The position numbers were made by a program, and so were the translations under genes. From positions 127,192,183 to 127,256,182 of the forward strand of contig NC_089978.1 in the NCBI RefSeq assembly GCF_036417845.1: 64,000 nucleotides of DNA, written 5' to 3'. Under the pieces are notes generated by a model. It was not told the origin of the DNA and did no database searches. It was given only the letters and a program-made list of their open reading frames with translations. Origin of the DNA: Apteryx mantelli (taxonomy: Eukaryota > Chordata > Aves > Apterygiformes > Apterygidae). How positions within the stretch are numbered: position 1 is the first letter of the stretch; every line of letters starts with the position of its first letter. Below, in pieces: positions 62,029-64,000 of the stretch.

Positions 62029-64000
62029 AAGAAATATATTAAGAGCAAGTAATTAAAATAGTTCCTGCCTATCACAACCTTCACTATTACTGCTCAGTTA
62101 CCAGTATAGTTTATTAGAATGAACTGCTACTAGAACAAACTTGGAAAGCTAAGTGACACTGGTAGAACACTAAACCAAATTCATGATATCTAAATTTCTT
62201 TTATAATGATAAGAGAAGCCTTGTATCTGAACAAGGTAGGTAGAAAAGTGTGAAATACAATCACCATTTTCCAGTTTGGTGCCTCTGCGTAACAGACTGG
62301 TTTCTTGTAAGAAAAGCCATTCCCTACATGGTTACTGTTCCAAGGGCCTCTCTAGCCATGTTAAGCACCAAACATTCTGGCTGGGATCTTCACAGCTCCC
62401 TTTATCCATTTGAAATGTAGAATTTTAAATACAGGTACTAGTAGTTCTTCATTTGCTCTTTCTTATTTCTTCTGATCAGTTATTTATAGTGTGTTTTGTG
62501 ACAGTTCGTTTTGGTTTTCAAGTAGTTCACTCTCTGTACTGAAGAGAGTTACAAAGAATCTTTACTTCTTTCCACTTAGAGTTTTCCAGTGGTTTGTCAT
62601 AGTTTTGTCTTCCCTTTAAATTGAGCTTATTATGATAGAGCAGAGCTAAATTAAAAGTGTAGTTCTGTTTTCTCTGCCTTTGAAGTATGACAGAGTATAA
62701 AATACCACTGGCCTTTCTGGTTTGCTGGCATCAAACCCTTAATTACTTTCTTTATTGCCTCTTAGAGGTATGTGTGAAACTTGTCTGCTTTTTGATCTCA
62801 AACAGCTACAAAAAACACTATGTTAATAGGTCCTCATCATTTAAAATACCCTCTGCTCTTTTTTTTTTTGTAGCCATTCCACAGTTGTTTCTAATAATTA
62901 TGAGGAAAAACTTTTTTTTGCCTCTTTAGTTCATGAAATGCAAAACAGATAGCTTTCTCAGAGCTTTGGCAGCTCAGAAATGTCATTTAACTGTTGAAAT
63001 AAGGCTTACCTCTTAAACTGCTCCATTTCTGTTGATATTACACACCTGCTTTGAGACAGGGACTGCAGAATTTTGTGGTCATTGTCAACTCAGGGAGTGC
63101 AACTGGTTTTTCAAAACTGGTAATACAAAAATGGTACATCTTGTGATCGAAATAGCTTTCACTGAACACTCTTCCTCTGCCTGTCTCTACCTGTTTTCCT
63201 TCCCTGAGAAGGTTCATAAGAAGCCTTGATAGAAGCTGCATTTTCATGCTTTGCTTGCACTGAAGAAACTTCTTTACTGACCAGAGCTTTTTAAAGTCCT
63301 TTTTACTGTGGTTTACCGAAGGAGGTGAGGCTTTCTGCACTCTCTGTCCATCAGTCTGCTGTACCCTCTCCTTTGCCAAAAGCCATAGGCCAATTTCAGC
63401 CAAACTTTAAGCTCAATTCTTTTGTAAAAATGGGTGGCTGGCAGGGAGGAAACCCAACTGAGTGCTTCCCACTGCAGAGGAGCAGGCAGAACTCACCTGT
63501 AAACCCTCCATTATGCAGTAGCCTGCAGGGCAGGCAGTGTGCACACCGTATTGCTGTTTTGCAGACAACCTGATGGGCAGACAGGCAAGTAGAGATGTTC
63601 TGGAGGAGCGCATACATGAGGAGACAAAGCACAGAAGTCATACTGAACTTCCTCTTGATTATTAATAATACACTGCAGAGAGCTGAGCTCTTCTCAGATA
63701 AGAATGTATTTTAGTAAATGATTTCTGCTCCCCTGTGCAATGGCTGAGCCTCTCTCAATAATAAGAAAGTTGATGTAACTCCTCCCTTTAGACAAAAAAA
63801 TCCATGAATTTCTTTGTGACCAGACTTCGCTGAAGTGAATTTGTCTGTGGTAACTAACAGAATATAAGGCTACCAATGCCCAGGGGAGGATATAGAATTT
63901 CTTCAACACATGAAAATCCAAGACGAAGCAAAGATATTTTAGGTGAGTTTATTCATACATTGGACTCAAATGATGAGGAAGGTAAAAAGACAATCTTTTT

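Larger units (their letters stand above)
57440..64000. other. Non-coding DNA after the CpG island
   Basis: AT-rich sequence with long T tracts (58654-58672, 59857-59871, 62012-62028) and an ATT repeat (60588-60604). I searched for conserved TBC1D23 exons and found none. If the island is the TBC1D23 promoter, this is its first intron. A weak exon-like segment near 63861-63941 is discussed under findings. Confidence 0.6.

Noticed and set aside
1-64000. CRISPR arrays, operons, IS elements, endogenous retrovirus or tRNA genes
   Set aside because: No regularly spaced direct repeats, no retroviral open frames or paired long terminal repeats, no tRNA cloverleaf was recognised; the window is ordinary vertebrate intron-rich DNA.

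Overview
This window is vertebrate nuclear DNA, most likely from a bird. It has long AT-rich introns with GT-AG boundaries and very little CpG outside one island. It also holds a 5'-truncated CR1 LINE end with the octamer tail typical of sauropsid CR1 elements. No prokaryotic, organellar or viral gene organisation is visible. Only the exons described below are believable coding sequence; other open frames are short, chance frames in non-coding DNA.

Layout, left to right. (1) 1-16120 is non-coding and is best read as the 3' part of a large upstream intron of CMSS1. (2) 16121-35697 holds nine consecutive plus-strand exons of CMSS1 (human C3orf26), from an early exon to the stop codon. They encode about 262 residues, and the 5' exon or exons with the initiator ATG lie outside the window. 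A poly(A) signal sits at 35850. (3) About 1.2 kb further on, 37049-45850 holds the complete seven-exon coding region of a CDC50-family gene on the same strand. I call it TMEM30C (CDC50C) from its sequence and its position next to CMSS1; it encodes 347 residues with no disabling change. Its last intron has the signature of a U12-type (minor spliceosome) intron. (4) 47011-56800 is intergenic, with a CR1 fragment at 54041-54233, a G-quadruplex-type G cluster at 55553 and simple repeats. (5) About 56840-57340 is a CpG island with a GC box and two CCAAT boxes. By synteny (CMSS1 - TMEM30C - TBC1D23 in other amniotes) it may be the promoter of TBC1D23, but I could not identify a TBC1D23 exon. (6) 57440-64000 has no recognisable exon and may be the first intron of that gene.

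Functionally the two genes are unrelated neighbours. CMSS1 is a nucleolar factor related to yeast Cms1 of the small-subunit processome, with a degenerate DEAD-box-like core. TMEM30C would be a beta subunit (chaperone) of P4-ATPase lipid flippases. The most interesting points are the intact TMEM30C frame, which is a pseudogene in human, its apparent U12 intron, overlapping splice donors in CMSS1, and a CpG island without an assignable exon. I found no novel multi-gene system here.
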